DNA of 64,000 bases, taken from the NCBI RefSeq assembly GCF_002161235.1, contig NZ_NFHE01000001.1, forward strand, positions 124,001-188,000. The letters run 5' to 3'. The notes beneath the pieces are model-generated. The model saw only the letters and a program-made list of their open reading frames with translations, was not told the origin of the DNA and searched no databases. Shown here in pieces: positions 32,811-41,090 of this stretch. The stretch comes from Pseudoflavonifractor sp. An85. Its GTDB lineage: Bacteria; Bacillota; Clostridia; Oscillospirales; Oscillospiraceae. Numbering within the stretch: position 1 is the first letter of the stretch; every line of letters begins with the position of its first letter. The position numbers were made by a program, and so were the translations under genes.

Positions 32811-32835
32811 TAATCATTTCGACACATTTCCTGCC

Positions 32836-32864
32836 TTGTACTATTCGAGAAAACGAATTATAAT
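32836..32864 (+). promoter_or_regulatory. Promoter of the two-component/ABC operon with inner inverted repeat
   Basis: TTGTAC (32836-32841), a 17-base spacer and TATAAT (32859-32864). The spacer contains ATTCG-AGAAAA-CGAAT, an inverted repeat where a repressor could sit. Confidence 0.7.
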
Positions 32865-32884
32865 GTTAAGGTTGGAGGTGCAAT

Positions 32885-33076
32885 ATGGACTATATGACAT
32901 TAAAAGAAGCTGGCGAAAAATGGGGCGTGACCCCTCGTTGGATAAATTATTACTGTTCTTCGGGCCGCATTCCCGGCGCTGTGAAAATGGGGACTGTCTG
33001 GCTCATTCCTAAGAACGCAGAAAAGCCCATTGATGGCAGGACAAAAAAAGCAAGGAGCAATCGCAATGGAAAATAG
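32885..33076 (+). CDS. Small HTH DNA-binding protein (excisionase/MerR-like)
   Basis: The product is 63 residues. MTLKEAGEKWGVTPRWINYYCSSGRIPGAVKMGTVWLIP (aa ~4-42) is the winged HTH of excisionase or MerR-like small regulators. A ribosome binding site (GGAGGTG) lies before ATG 32885. It is cotranscribed with and overlaps the response regulator by 11 bases. It may autoregulate the operon via the palindrome in its promoter, or be an excisionase left from the element; the operon position favours regulation. Confidence 0.75.
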   Translation: MDYMTLKEAGEKWGVTPRWINYYCSSGRIPGAVKMGTVWLIPKNAEKPIDGRTKKARSNRNGK

Positions 33077-33758
33077 GATTATATTGATTGAAGATGACGA
33101 AGAAATCAGAAGCATGGTGAAAGACTATTTGTCAGGAGAATTTCAAGTGCTTTCTTTTAGTGATGGTAAAACAGCTATTCATACTATCAAGAATTATGAT
33201 GAATACTCTCTTGCACTCATAGACCTTATGCTGCCAGATATGAGTGGTATGGAGATTATTAAGACTATTCGGCAGGTCAGCACGATCCCGATCATCATTA
33301 TCACCGCAAAGGACAATGATACCGATAAATCGTTAGGGCTGAATTTGGGGGCCGATGATTATGTTGTAAAGCCATTTTCTCTGATTGAGCTTACTGCAAG
33401 GATTAAAGCCAATATTCGGCGTGCCAGAACCTATCAAGCCATGCCAAACGATGCAGGCGTAAAGATTAAGGATTTAGAGATTGACCCAATCAGTCATACT
33501 GTTAGCCGCCAAGGAACTCTGATAGATTTAACGCCCATTGAATTTGAAATTTTGTATCTGCTGGCAACCCATCCGGGACGGGCTTTCTCGAAAGAACGCT
33601 TGTATGAACTTATTTGGAAAGAGCCATATTTCGGTAATGAAAACGTATTAAATACCCATATCAATCGACTGCGCCTGAAACTGAAAAACGGTGAAGAAGA
33701 TACGACAACCTATATTAAGACCTTATGGGGAATAGGTTACAAGATGGAGGATAAATAA
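33066..33758 (+). CDS. Response regulator, OmpR/VanR type
   Basis: The product is 230 residues from ATG 33066 (MENRIILIEDDEEIRSMV), preceded by AAGGAG. The receiver domain has the acidic pair EDD, phosphoacceptor Asp in LALIDLMLPDMSG (aa ~53) and the conserved Lys of VVKPFS. The C-terminal winged helix is complete (TPIEFEILYLLATHPGRAFSKERLYELIW). Together with the histidine kinase it forms a two-component pair, probably controlling the ABC transporter next door. Homology is to the VanR/BcrR-like OmpR subfamily. Confidence 0.88.
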   Translation: MENRIILIEDDEEIRSMVKDYLSGEFQVLSFSDGKTAIHTIKNYDEYSLALIDLMLPDMSGMEIIKTIRQVSTIPIIIITAKDNDTDKSLGLNLGADDYVVKPFSLIELTARIKANIRRARTYQAMPNDAGVKIKDLEIDPISHTVSRQGTLIDLTPIEFEILYLLATHPGRAFSKERLYELIWKEPYFGNENVLNTHINRLRLKLKNGEEDTTTYIKTLWGIGYKMEDK

Positions 33759-34679
33759 ATGTGGGTTCTGTTTGCTGCGCTTTCAGCCGCTTTGCTGCTC
33801 ATCTGCATTTGGCAGAGAATACAGTATAGGAAATTGCAAAAAGAAATCAACTATATCAGTAACCGACTGGAAACGCTTTCTATTACTTCTGAAAATGGCT
33901 TTGTTCTTCTCCCTACCGATCATGCCTGCATGAAAAAATTAGGGGCTGCGATTAACACATTGCTTCAAAATTTCTACGAAAAGAAGTCAGAATATGAACA
34001 GGCACAAAAGGCGATGGCACAGGTTCTTACCAATATCTCACATGATATTCGTACCCCTCTGACTGTGCTGAAAGGAAACAGTGAAATGTTAGCTGCTAAA
34101 GTGGATGATGTATCTGTGCCGGAGGTCATTCATACCATGGCTACCAAAATTGACCGTAAAGCAGATGATTTGATAACAACGATAAACGACTATTTTACAA
34201 TGTCCAAAATTGCTTCCGGCGATCTTCCTCTGAAACTGCAAAAGGAGAATGTTTCAAGATTATGCCAAGACACCATTTTGGAATATTATGATCTGCTTGA
34301 AAAGCAGCAATTTGAGGTGGATATACAGATACCAGCCACGCCGATTTATGCAGACACAGACCGGGACGCCTTGCAGCGTATTTTGAAAAACCTAATAGAC
34401 AATGCAATCCGGCATGGGGGTGATGGAAAGTATATTGCCCTGCGTCTTACAGCAGAAAAAGGAAAAAGTGTCATTGAAATAGAGGATCACGGGAAAGGAA
34501 TGTCGCCACAACAGCAAAAGCAGATATTCACAAGAAACTATACGACTGCCCCGAAATCATCAGGAAATGGTCTGGGATTGGCGATTGCAAAGAAACTTTC
34601 TATGCAGATAGGAGCAGAATTGCAGGTTCACAGCATACAGAATGAGCAAACGGTTTTCTCGGTCATTTTGAAAAGTTAG
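33759..34679 (+). CDS. Sensor histidine kinase
   Basis: The product is 306 residues starting 1 base after the regulator. There is a single N-terminal membrane helix (FAALSAALLLICIW) and no extracellular sensor loop, typical of intramembrane-sensing kinases that read the state of an ABC transporter. H-box: TNISHDIRTPLTVLKGNSE (aa ~92-110); N-box: LKNLIDNAIRHGG; G boxes: IEDHGKGMS and GNGLGLAIAKKL. All catalytic boxes are intact. Partner: response regulator at 33066-33758. Confidence 0.88.
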   Translation: MWVLFAALSAALLLICIWQRIQYRKLQKEINYISNRLETLSITSENGFVLLPTDHACMKKLGAAINTLLQNFYEKKSEYEQAQKAMAQVLTNISHDIRTPLTVLKGNSEMLAAKVDDVSVPEVIHTMATKIDRKADDLITTINDYFTMSKIASGDLPLKLQKENVSRLCQDTILEYYDLLEKQQFEVDIQIPATPIYADTDRDALQRILKNLIDNAIRHGGDGKYIALRLTAEKGKSVIEIEDHGKGMSPQQQKQIFTRNYTTAPKSSGNGLGLAIAKKLSMQIGAELQVHSIQNEQTVFSVILKS

Positions 34680-34753
34680 AAAAAAGTTAGATTTCAGGCA
34701 GAGAAAAGAGAAGTCTGTTTTGTATAATGGGAGCCGTACAGGAGGAATACAAA

Positions 34754-35665
34754 ATGGATTATATCATGGAAACCGTAGGGCTGCGAAAGTCCTATAAAGG
34801 AAATGTCGTTGTAAACGATGTGAATATCCATGTTCCCAAAGGGGCTATTTATGGCTTTGTCGGGCCGAACGGTGCCGGTAAAAGTACGGTAATGAAAATG
34901 ATCCTGAACCTTATCCAGCCAGAAGCCGGAGAAGTTCAGCTTTTTGGAGAGAAAGTCACCGATCAAAGTTATGAAGTTTTCAAACGGGTGGGTTCCATTA
35001 TCGAAAATCCGTACTTTTACGAGAAAATGACGGCCCGGCAAAACTTAGAGCTTCATTGCGACTATATGGGATTTCCCAATAAAGAGCGCATTGATGAAGT
35101 TCTGCAAATGGTTGATCTGCAAAATGTAGAGGGAAAGCAAATCCGCCATTATTCATTAGGTATGAAACAGCGGTTAGCAATCGCAAGAGCTATCCTTGCA
35201 AAGCCAGAATTTCTAATTTTAGATGAACCGATTAACGCATTAGACCCCGAAGGTATCCGCGAAATGCGGAACCTGTTCCAGCGGCTTAATCAGGAAGATG
35301 GAACGACCATTTTTATTTCCAGTCATATCCTATCCGAAGTTGATCTAATTGCTGATACGATTGGAATTATTCAACATGGCAACCTACTGGCAGAACTGCC
35401 CATTGAGGAAATCCATAAGCATCAAACGGAGTATATCAGTCTACAAGTTGATGATGTAGCCCATGCAGCAACTTTATTGGAACAGATGGGCATTACAAAC
35501 TTTAGCATATTGGATAAAGAGTTCATCCGGATTTATGACTCGAACATTTCTGGCAAAGTTTTGTCAAAAGCCCTCATTGAAAGTGGTGTTGGTTTAGAGA
35601 GCTTAGGGCGTAAACAGGACACTCTGGAAGATTATTTCTTTCAGCTCACAGAGGAGGGAAAATAA
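34754..35665 (+). CDS. ABC transporter ATPase, BcrA-like
   Basis: The product is 303 residues from ATG 34754 with AGGAGG upstream. Walker A GPNGAGKST (aa ~40), signature YSLGMKQRLAIARA (aa ~137-150), Walker B FLILDEPINALDPEG, and a C-terminal DTLEDYFFQLTEEGK. It matches BcrA/LanF-type ATPases that pump bacitracin or lantibiotics out of the membrane. It works with the permease directly downstream. Its C-terminal end resembles the orphan ATPase remnant at 58060-58116. Confidence 0.88.
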   Translation: MDYIMETVGLRKSYKGNVVVNDVNIHVPKGAIYGFVGPNGAGKSTVMKMILNLIQPEAGEVQLFGEKVTDQSYEVFKRVGSIIENPYFYEKMTARQNLELHCDYMGFPNKERIDEVLQMVDLQNVEGKQIRHYSLGMKQRLAIARAILAKPEFLILDEPINALDPEGIREMRNLFQRLNQEDGTTIFISSHILSEVDLIADTIGIIQHGNLLAELPIEEIHKHQTEYISLQVDDVAHAATLLEQMGITNFSILDKEFIRIYDSNISGKVLSKALIESGVGLESLGRKQDTLEDYFFQLTEEGK

Positions 35666-35666
35666 A

Positions 35667-36359
35667 ATGGCACACCTTATTAAACTGGAATTGAAAAAAT
35701 TTGGGACTGCTCGAAATATAATTTTTACGTTTGCCGCAATCCTTTTCAGCATACTGTTCATTACTGTATCTTTGTGGGATAGTATGACAGACCCGGAGCA
35801 AACCAAAGACACGTTTGAAAGTACATATCTTGTTATTGGCTTGCTGATGTCCTTTATTTTCCTTGTGTACTCGTCGGTTTTAACTGCACGTCTGGTAATT
35901 GGAGAATATAGTCAGCGGACAATCACGATTATGTTTTCTTATCCTTTGAACCGCATGAAATTGATTGCCAGCAAATTGATTATCATTATGGTTTATACGG
36001 CAATTTCAATGGCGATTGGATATATTTGTTGCAGCGGTTATATCGTGCTTGTGGACAGATTTTTTGATATGCTGGAGGGAACATTCCAAATTTCCATGCT
36101 TCAGACATGGATACCAATGGCAATAACTGCGGTAGTTGTATGCACGGTACTATCGCTCTGGCCATTTATCATTGGCATGATCCGAAAATCTGTTCCCACC
36201 ACAATCGTAACTTCATTGATTGTCATTGTGTTCCGGCAACTCATTATCAGTAAAAATACAACATATCAGGAGTCCTTGCTACAAATCCTTTTGATTGCAA
36301 TCATTACGTTTGGAATGGCTTTATTTATTTTCAAGAAGAAAGTACCAGAACTATATTAA
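35667..36359 (+). CDS. ABC-2 type permease
   Basis: The product is 230 residues from ATG 35667, one base after the ATPase stop. Six membrane helices are visible, for example IIFTFAAILFSILFITVS, YLVIGLLMSFIFLVYSSVLTA and LLQILLIAIITFGMALFIF. It carries RLVIGEYSQRTITIMFSYPLNRMKLIASK, a typical ABC-2 coupling region. It is the membrane partner of the BcrA-like ATPase. It is AT-richer than the flanking sigma cluster, suggesting separate ancestry. Confidence 0.82.
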   Translation: MAHLIKLELKKFGTARNIIFTFAAILFSILFITVSLWDSMTDPEQTKDTFESTYLVIGLLMSFIFLVYSSVLTARLVIGEYSQRTITIMFSYPLNRMKLIASKLIIIMVYTAISMAIGYICCSGYIVLVDRFFDMLEGTFQISMLQTWIPMAITAVVVCTVLSLWPFIIGMIRKSVPTTIVTSLIVIVFRQLIISKNTTYQESLLQILLIAIITFGMALFIFKKKVPELY

Positions 36360-36360
36360 T

Positions 36361-36407
36361 TCCATCTGTCGGGCGACGGCAAAAGAAAAAAAGCCGTCGT
36401 TCAGCAG
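36361..36407 (+). terminator. Repeated terminator hairpin after cargo operon
   Basis: CGACGGC and GCCGTCG flank an A-rich loop. The 47-base unit recurs with two changes at 61498-61544 behind the other cargo operon. There is no long T-run, so it may be a processing or boundary element. Confidence 0.6.
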
Positions 36408-36461
36408 CCCTTTGACACGCCCATACGACCAGGGGGCTGTCGGGAAATAGATAGTTCCAAA

Positions 36462-36501
36462 CAGGGGCAGGTGTGACTCATGCGAGTCACGCCTGCCCCT
36501 G
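36462..36501 (+). terminator. Long hairpin inside the IS left end
   Basis: CAGGGGCAGGTGTGACTC pairs with GAGTCACGCCTGCCCCTG (one G-T pair). It probably shields the transposase from outside transcription. Confidence 0.7.
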
Positions 36502-36577
36502 AAATTTATCCTCAAAAAAGAGAAAAAGATGACTAACGACAGCCATCTTTCTCCCCGTTCCATGTTATAATGGAACT

Positions 36578-38332
36578 ATGCTAACCAAAGATTATTATAA
36601 TGACTTTTTTGAAATTGGGCAACAGAAAATTAACTTCAGTTTCTTCGAATTGAGGCTACCCGACGACGATCCAGTCTATACCCTGAAAAAAGTGATGGAG
36701 GAATTAGATTTTTCAGGCCTGCTGGCCTGCTATTCGGATAAGGGAAGAACCGGGTATAATCCAATCATGCTGTATGCTGTTGTTACCTACGCAAACATGC
36801 GCGGGGTCAGGGCTGTTGACCGTATTGTAGATTTATGCCGGAGAGACCTTGCTTTTATCTGGCTGACCAAAGGGCAGAAGCCCCAGAGGGATGCTTTTTA
36901 CGATTTTAAAGGAAAAAAGCTGACGGAGGAAGTCCTGGACGATCTGAATTACCAGTTCATGCGCCGCCTGGAGAAGGAAGGCCTTATTACGCTGAAAGAA
37001 CTTTACATTGATGGGACCAAAATCGAAGCGAACGCAAACCGGTACACCTTTGTCTGGCGGGGCAGCATCAACTATCACCTTGCCGGCCTGCTGGACACCA
37101 TCGATGCCCTTTATGCAAAGTACAATGCCTTCCTGCTTGAGAACGGCTATGGCCCCAAATACGATCTTGGGGATGCCCATATGTTCGTGATCGAGGGGAT
37201 GGACAAAGTCCGGAAAGTTATCGAAGAAAACAGGAAGCGGAAACTGACAAAGCATAAGAAGATCTCCAATAACACGATCCTTGAGATTGATTCCTGTTCC
37301 CCTCTTGAGATCCTGAAGCTGCAGAAGAACCTGGTGCGGATCGCAGAAGGGGAAGGGATCGGATTCGTTTTCGGAAAAGGGAAGCATAAGCCGGAAATCC
37401 AGAAACTCTACGAGGAACTGGAAGAATGCGGCAGGCGCCTGATGGAGTATAAGAAATGCTTTGAGATCATGGGGAAAGACCGGAACAGCTATTCGAAGAC
37501 GGATCTGGAAGCAACGTTTATGCGGATGAAAGAAGACCATATGCTGAATGGGCAGTTAAAACCGGCATATAACGTCCAGATCGCGGTAGAGAATTACTTT
37601 ATTGTCCACGGATATGTCAGCAATGACCGGACAGACTACAATACGCTGGTCCCCGTCCTGGAAAAGCACAGGAAAGCGTTTGGAGACACACTGGAGGCAG
37701 TAACTGCCGACAGCGGATACTGCTGCGAAAAGAACCTGGTGTATCTGAAAGAGAACGGGATCCGGAGCTATATCAAGCTGCAGGACCATGAGAAGAGGAA
37801 GACACGGGCATACAAAGAAGACATTGGGAAGTATTACAACATGACATACGCCGTCTTTGAAGATGAGCATTATTATATCTGCCATGATGGAAGGGAACTG
37901 CACCATATCCGGACAGAAAGCAAAGAGCAGGACGGCTATACGCAGACGATAGAGGTATATGGCTGTGAAGACTGCAGCGGCTGTGAGCATAAATCCAAAT
38001 GTCTATATAAATACAATGCGGAAAAGAATCCTGATCGGAATAAAATCGTGAAGGTCAACGAACGGTGGGAAGAACTGAAGGAAGAGTCCCATGCGAATAT
38101 CCAGAGCGAGGAAGGGATCCTGAAACGTCAGACCCGTTCGATCCAGACGGAGGGCCACTTTGGAGATATCAAGGAAAATGAAAACTTCCGTCGTTTTAAC
38201 TACCGGTCAGAGGAGAAAGTATATAAAGAATTCATGCTGTATGCGATGGGCAGGAATATCATGAAATACCACCGGTTTTTACAACATGAAATCGAAAAAT
38301 ATGAAGGGAAAAAGGGGCAGAAAGCAGCTTAG
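36578..38332 (+). CDS. IS1182 family transposase
   Basis: The product is 584 residues from ATG 36578 (MLTKDYYNDFFEIGQ). The N-terminal DDE-transposase domain of this family is seen (GRTGYNPIMLYAVVTYANMRGVRAVDRIVDLCRRD, aa ~69-103), then LKELYIDGTKIEANANRYTFVWRG with the first catalytic Asp (aa ~146), TADSGYCCEKNL with the second, and GHFGDIKENENFRRFNYRS near the C-terminus with the Glu. A Cys-rich DCSGCEHKSKC motif occurs between. Length and motif order are intact, so the element could still move. Confidence 0.88.
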   Translation: MLTKDYYNDFFEIGQQKINFSFFELRLPDDDPVYTLKKVMEELDFSGLLACYSDKGRTGYNPIMLYAVVTYANMRGVRAVDRIVDLCRRDLAFIWLTKGQKPQRDAFYDFKGKKLTEEVLDDLNYQFMRRLEKEGLITLKELYIDGTKIEANANRYTFVWRGSINYHLAGLLDTIDALYAKYNAFLLENGYGPKYDLGDAHMFVIEGMDKVRKVIEENRKRKLTKHKKISNNTILEIDSCSPLEILKLQKNLVRIAEGEGIGFVFGKGKHKPEIQKLYEELEECGRRLMEYKKCFEIMGKDRNSYSKTDLEATFMRMKEDHMLNGQLKPAYNVQIAVENYFIVHGYVSNDRTDYNTLVPVLEKHRKAFGDTLEAVTADSGYCCEKNLVYLKENGIRSYIKLQDHEKRKTRAYKEDIGKYYNMTYAVFEDEHYYICHDGRELHHIRTESKEQDGYTQTIEVYGCEDCSGCEHKSKCLYKYNAEKNPDRNKIVKVNERWEELKEESHANIQSEEGILKRQTRSIQTEGHFGDIKENENFRRFNYRSEEKVYKEFMLYAMGRNIMKYHRFLQHEIEKYEGKKGQKAA

Positions 38333-38551
38333 CTGATGGAGCGCTTCAAAAAGTCCAAACAAGGGGTTTTTGCGCCCAAAAACAGGGCAGTGAAAAAAGG
38401 AAGAGACACCCTCACAGTGAATTCAGACCTGAAAAAGCCTGAATTTTGTGGAAGTGTCTCTTTCCCGCATATCAGGGGCTAAAAATCGGTATTAACCGAC
38501 AGCCCCTTCTTTTATGCCCTCAATAAAGGAGTGACGCCCATACGCCAACAC

Positions 38552-38574
38552 GGCGGCTTTAGGAGGGAGCCGCC
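38552..38574 (+). promoter_or_regulatory. Hairpin carrying the ribosome binding site in its loop
   Basis: GGCGGCT (38552-38558) pairs with AGCCGCC (38568-38574); AGGAGGG lies in the loop and the ATG of a small ORF follows at once. The same hairpin occurs at 61640-61662. Confidence 0.6.
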
Positions 38575-38688
38575 ATGAAGCACACTGACTGCCGACAAAT
38601 TCAGACGATATTTGCGCTACCGTCAAAAAAAGCCCAACCACCGAACAGGCCCCGTCTGGCAGCCGGTGCGAAAATTGTCATTCTGTAA
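38575..38688 (+). CDS. Leader peptide candidate (37 aa)
   Basis: ATG 38575 is 7 bases after AGGAGGG. It encodes MKHTDCRQIQTIFALPSKK and ends at TAA 38688. A partner at 61663-61773 shares RQ...TI.A.PSKKA..PP, although the surrounding DNA has diverged. Both lie upstream of sigma genes and behind a hairpin that would hide the ribosome binding site. No known family; a regulatory leader peptide is the favoured reading. Confidence 0.45.
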   Translation: MKHTDCRQIQTIFALPSKKAQPPNRPRLAAGAKIVIL

Positions 38689-38856
38689 GTGAATATTGGA
38701 GTTTTTGCGCTCGAATAGCTTCATGCTGTCCGGGCGTTTTTTCATATTTATGGGGCTTGAACATCGGGTCAGCATGGCCCGAATCCTGTCCCCGGTGCCG
38801 CTCCCCGCCGCCCCGTTCAGATTTTCCCGCAAAAAATCTGAACGGAGGAAAGGCAG

Positions 38857-39270
38857 ATGGAAGTCACCATCCATTACAACGGACAAGCTGTGGCCGTAGA
38901 GGTCACGCTGGAAGTCTATGAATTTCTTGACCGGGCCGACCACAAAGCCGAAAACCTGTCCCATGAGCAGCGGCGGCACTGGGATGGCCGGGAGTTTGAC
39001 GAATACATAGTTGCCACCGAGGGCGTGGGTATCTACGGCGAAACGCCGGAGGATTACCTGTGCCGCAAGGAAACGCTGGGCGAGCTGACGGCCGTCCTGG
39101 ACACCTGCACCGAGGCCCAGCGCCGCCGGTTCCTGCTCTATGCCCTGGACGGGCTGACCCTTGCGGAGATCGGGACGGTGTGCGGCTGCTCCAAAGTGGC
39201 CGTGTATCAGAGTGTGGAGGCAGTCAGAAAAAAATTTATAAAATTCTTTGAAAACAGGCTTAACGAATGA
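38857..39270 (+). CDS. Sigma-70 region-4-like protein (left arm)
   Basis: The product is 137 residues from ATG 38857 behind GGAGG and a hairpin (GTTCAGATTTT...AAAATCTGAAC at 38815-38843). The N-terminal ~70 residues are unlike sigma (YNGQAVAVEVTLEVYEFLDRADHK). The C-terminal region LDGLTLAEIGTVCGCSKVAVYQSVEAVRKKFIKFF (aa ~96-130) is a region-4 helix-turn-helix. It is probably a specialised transcription factor of the element. The inverted copy is at 46111-46524, differing by few residues (PEDYL versus PEEYL). Confidence 0.8.
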   Translation: MEVTIHYNGQAVAVEVTLEVYEFLDRADHKAENLSHEQRRHWDGREFDEYIVATEGVGIYGETPEDYLCRKETLGELTAVLDTCTEAQRRRFLLYALDGLTLAEIGTVCGCSKVAVYQSVEAVRKKFIKFFENRLNE

Positions 39271-39372
39271 CCTGTTTTCGGGCTACCAAGTGAAAGGGAT
39301 TGTTTCCCTTATCCCAGGGGAGGCGGACAGCGGACAAGCTGCCCGCCTCTCCCATTTTCAGGAGGTAAGCCT

Positions 39373-39825
39373 ATGAAAACAATCAATCTGCGGTGGATTT
39401 ATCCCCACTACCAGCACGACGAGTTTGTAGAGGTCAGCGACGAGGTCTGGGAGGCCATGCGGCAGGCCCAGCGCGAGATGAACAACTATGAGCGCCGGAA
39501 GGTCTACCACCGCGCCTGGTACTCCCTGGACGCATATAGCTGGGCGGAGAACTATGCGCTGGAACACGGCAGATCGCCGGAGGAAATCTTTTTGGAGCGC
39601 GAGGAACGGGCCGCCCATCTGCGTCTGCTGGCCGCCTTGCCGGAGGCCCTGGCCCATGCCACCCCCACACAGGCCCGCCGCGTCCGGGCCTACTACATCG
39701 TCGGTATCAACCAGCCGGAAATTGCCCGGATGGAGGGCGTACACAGCAGCAAGGTCAGCGTTGCCATCCGGCGGGGCCTGCGGAATATGCGCCGTTGCTA
39801 TGACGGCCTTTTTCCGTCAGAGTGA
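39373..39825 (+). CDS. Sigma-like protein, paralogue 1 (left arm)
   Basis: The product is 150 residues from ATG 39373 with AGGAGG. The N-terminus MKTINLRWIYPHYQHDEFVEVSDEVWEAM is shared in pattern with the next two genes. The C-terminal ATPTQARRVRAYYIVGINQPEIARMEGVHSSKVSVAIRRGLRNMRR (aa ~95-142) is a region-4-type HTH. The triplet seems to have arisen by gene duplication inside the element. Copy 2 is at 45555-46007. Confidence 0.78.
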   Translation: MKTINLRWIYPHYQHDEFVEVSDEVWEAMRQAQREMNNYERRKVYHRAWYSLDAYSWAENYALEHGRSPEEIFLEREERAAHLRLLAALPEALAHATPTQARRVRAYYIVGINQPEIARMEGVHSSKVSVAIRRGLRNMRRCYDGLFPSE

Positions 39826-39835
39826 GGGCGGGCCT

Positions 39836-40297
39836 ATGCAGACGATCAACCTCAAGCAATATTACCCGTTCTGTACCGAGGACACCTTTGTGGAGGTGTC
39901 GGATGAAATCGCCGAGGCGTTCCTGCTGGACAAGCGGGCCGAGGCCGCCAGGGAGCGTAAGATGTACCGCTACAAGGCGTTTTACTCCCTTGACTGTGAC
40001 GACGGGATCGAGAAGGCCGCCATCGGCTGGGCGCAGCCATCGCCGGAGGATTGCCTGATGGAAAAGGAGGCACAAGCCGAATATGCCGAACTGCTCCGGC
40101 GGCTCTATGAGGCCCTTTCCTCTTTGCCACCAGCGCAGGCCCGCCGCGTCCATGCCCGGTATATGCTGGGGATGAAAGTAAAGGACATTGCCGCGATGGA
40201 GGGTATCACTCCATCCCAGGCGGGGAAGTCCATCCATGCGGCGCTCCGGCGGCTGCGCCGGTACTTCATACGCCGGAAATGGACAAGAGGCCTATGA
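39836..40297 (+). CDS. Sigma-like protein, paralogue 2 (left arm)
   Basis: The product is 153 residues from ATG 39836 (MQTINLKQYYPFCTED), 10 bases after its neighbour. The same plan is seen: an N-terminal box with FVEVSDEIAEAF, the FYSLDCDDG motif, and a C-terminal HTH LPPAQARRVHARYMLGMKVKDIAAMEGITPSQAGKSIHAALRRLRRYF (aa ~98-145). It overlaps the next gene by four bases (ATGA). It is likely DNA-bound as part of RNA polymerase; the targets are unknown. Confidence 0.78.
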   Translation: MQTINLKQYYPFCTEDTFVEVSDEIAEAFLLDKRAEAARERKMYRYKAFYSLDCDDGIEKAAIGWAQPSPEDCLMEKEAQAEYAELLRRLYEALSSLPPAQARRVHARYMLGMKVKDIAAMEGITPSQAGKSIHAALRRLRRYFIRRKWTRGL

Positions 40298-40833
40298 AAA
40301 CCATCAACCTGAAAAAGTATTATTATCCCCTCTACGAAACGGACACCTTCATAGAACTGCCGGACGAGATTGCCGACGCCATCGCAGAGGAATGGCGCAC
40401 CGACCACAACTCCGAGCAGCGGCTATGGAGCCATACTTACTCGATGGACTATTCCCCCGGCCTGGAATACCACCTGCTCTATCATGCCCTCTCCGCTGAG
40501 GACACTCTGCTGGAAGAAGAAACGCGCCAGGAACAGGAAGAAGCCCATGAATTGATGTTGCAGCGGCTCCGGGAGGCCCTTGCCACCCTGACGCCGCGGC
40601 AAGCGAGCTGCCTTCATGCCCGGTTTTGGGAGGGCAAGCAGTTTAAGGGGATTGCCGAGGCCGAGGGCTTCACCACATCAGCGGCCGTTGTCACGGTTCG
40701 CAACGCCATTATCAAGTTACAGAAATATTATATCAAGCGCGGCTGGATGAAGCCGCCAAAGGAGGACGCGATATGCACAAAGAAATCACCGCCCAAGCGA
40801 AACAGAAAAAAGACGAGCGCGAAGAAGTCCTGA
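40294..40833 (+). CDS. Sigma-like protein, paralogue 3 (left arm)
   Basis: The product is 179 residues from ATG 40294 (MKTINLKKYYYPLYETD). The family plan repeats (FIELPDEIADAI, YSMDYSPGLEYH) with the HTH ATLTPRQASCLHARFWEGKQFKGIAEAEGFTTSAAVVTVRNAIIKLQKYY (aa ~100-150), followed by a Lys/Arg-rich tail. It overlaps the DUF3847 gene by 61 bases in another frame. Copy 2 is at 44547-45086, with a changed N-terminal segment (PICKKDTFVEV). Confidence 0.78.
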   Translation: MKTINLKKYYYPLYETDTFIELPDEIADAIAEEWRTDHNSEQRLWSHTYSMDYSPGLEYHLLYHALSAEDTLLEEETRQEQEEAHELMLQRLREALATLTPRQASCLHARFWEGKQFKGIAEAEGFTTSAAVVTVRNAIIKLQKYYIKRGWMKPPKEDAICTKKSPPKRNRKKTSAKKS

Positions 40834-41069
40834 AGGAGATCCGGCAGCTTGAGAACCGCCAGAAGATTTTGGAGAACAAGCAGCGTAATGAGGAACGCAA
40901 GGCCCGCACCCGCCGCCTGATTGAACGCGGGGCCATTTTGGAGGGCATTTTCCCTCTGGCCGCCGACCTTTCCGGCGTGGAGGTCAAGGCGTTCCTGATT
41001 GCCCTGTCCCATCTTCCGGGGGCGGCGGAACTGGCCGCAAAACTGCCGACATCCGGGGACAAGCCGTAA
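40773..41069 (+). CDS. DUF3847 family protein (left arm)
   Basis: The product is 98 residues. The N-terminus is a charged coiled coil (QKKDEREEVLKEIRQLENRQKILENKQRNEERKARTRRLIERGAILE, aa ~10-58) and the C-terminus FPLAADLSGVEVKAFLIALSHLPG. It matches DUF3847 proteins that accompany MobA/MobL relaxases on mobilizable elements, where some act as relaxase accessory proteins. Here no relaxase gene follows; the RIT element begins 100 bases later, so the element's mobilization genes appear to have been cut off. Confidence 0.8.
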   Translation: MHKEITAQAKQKKDEREEVLKEIRQLENRQKILENKQRNEERKARTRRLIERGAILEGIFPLAADLSGVEVKAFLIALSHLPGAAELAAKLPTSGDKP

Positions 41070-41071
41070 GT

Positions 41072-41087
41072 CCCTTGTTTACAAGGG
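41072..41087. repeat. Short palindrome after DUF3847
   Basis: CCCTTGT-TT-ACAAGGG, present identically in both arms (second copy near 44293-44308). Confidence 0.6.
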
Positions 41088-41090
41088 CGC

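Larger units (their letters stand above)
36433..38506. mobile_element. IS1182-like insertion sequence
   Basis: A single large transposase gene lies between inverted ends GGGGCTGTCGG (36433-36443) and CCGACAGCCCC (38496-38506). The element separates the cargo operon (ends 36359) from the hairpin/peptide leader of the sigma cluster (38552). The matching layout near 61498-61662 lacks it. The target duplication is not visible. Confidence 0.75.

Noticed and set aside
33066-36359. Vancomycin resistance operon (vanRS-like)
   Set aside because: The regulator and kinase resemble VanR/VanS superficially, but no vanH/A/X ligase genes follow; instead a BcrA-type ABC pair is present.
39488-39835. Frame overlapping the sigma-like paralogue 1 in another phase
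   Set aside because: Arg/Pro-rich composition, no ribosome binding site; the true gene begins at 39836.
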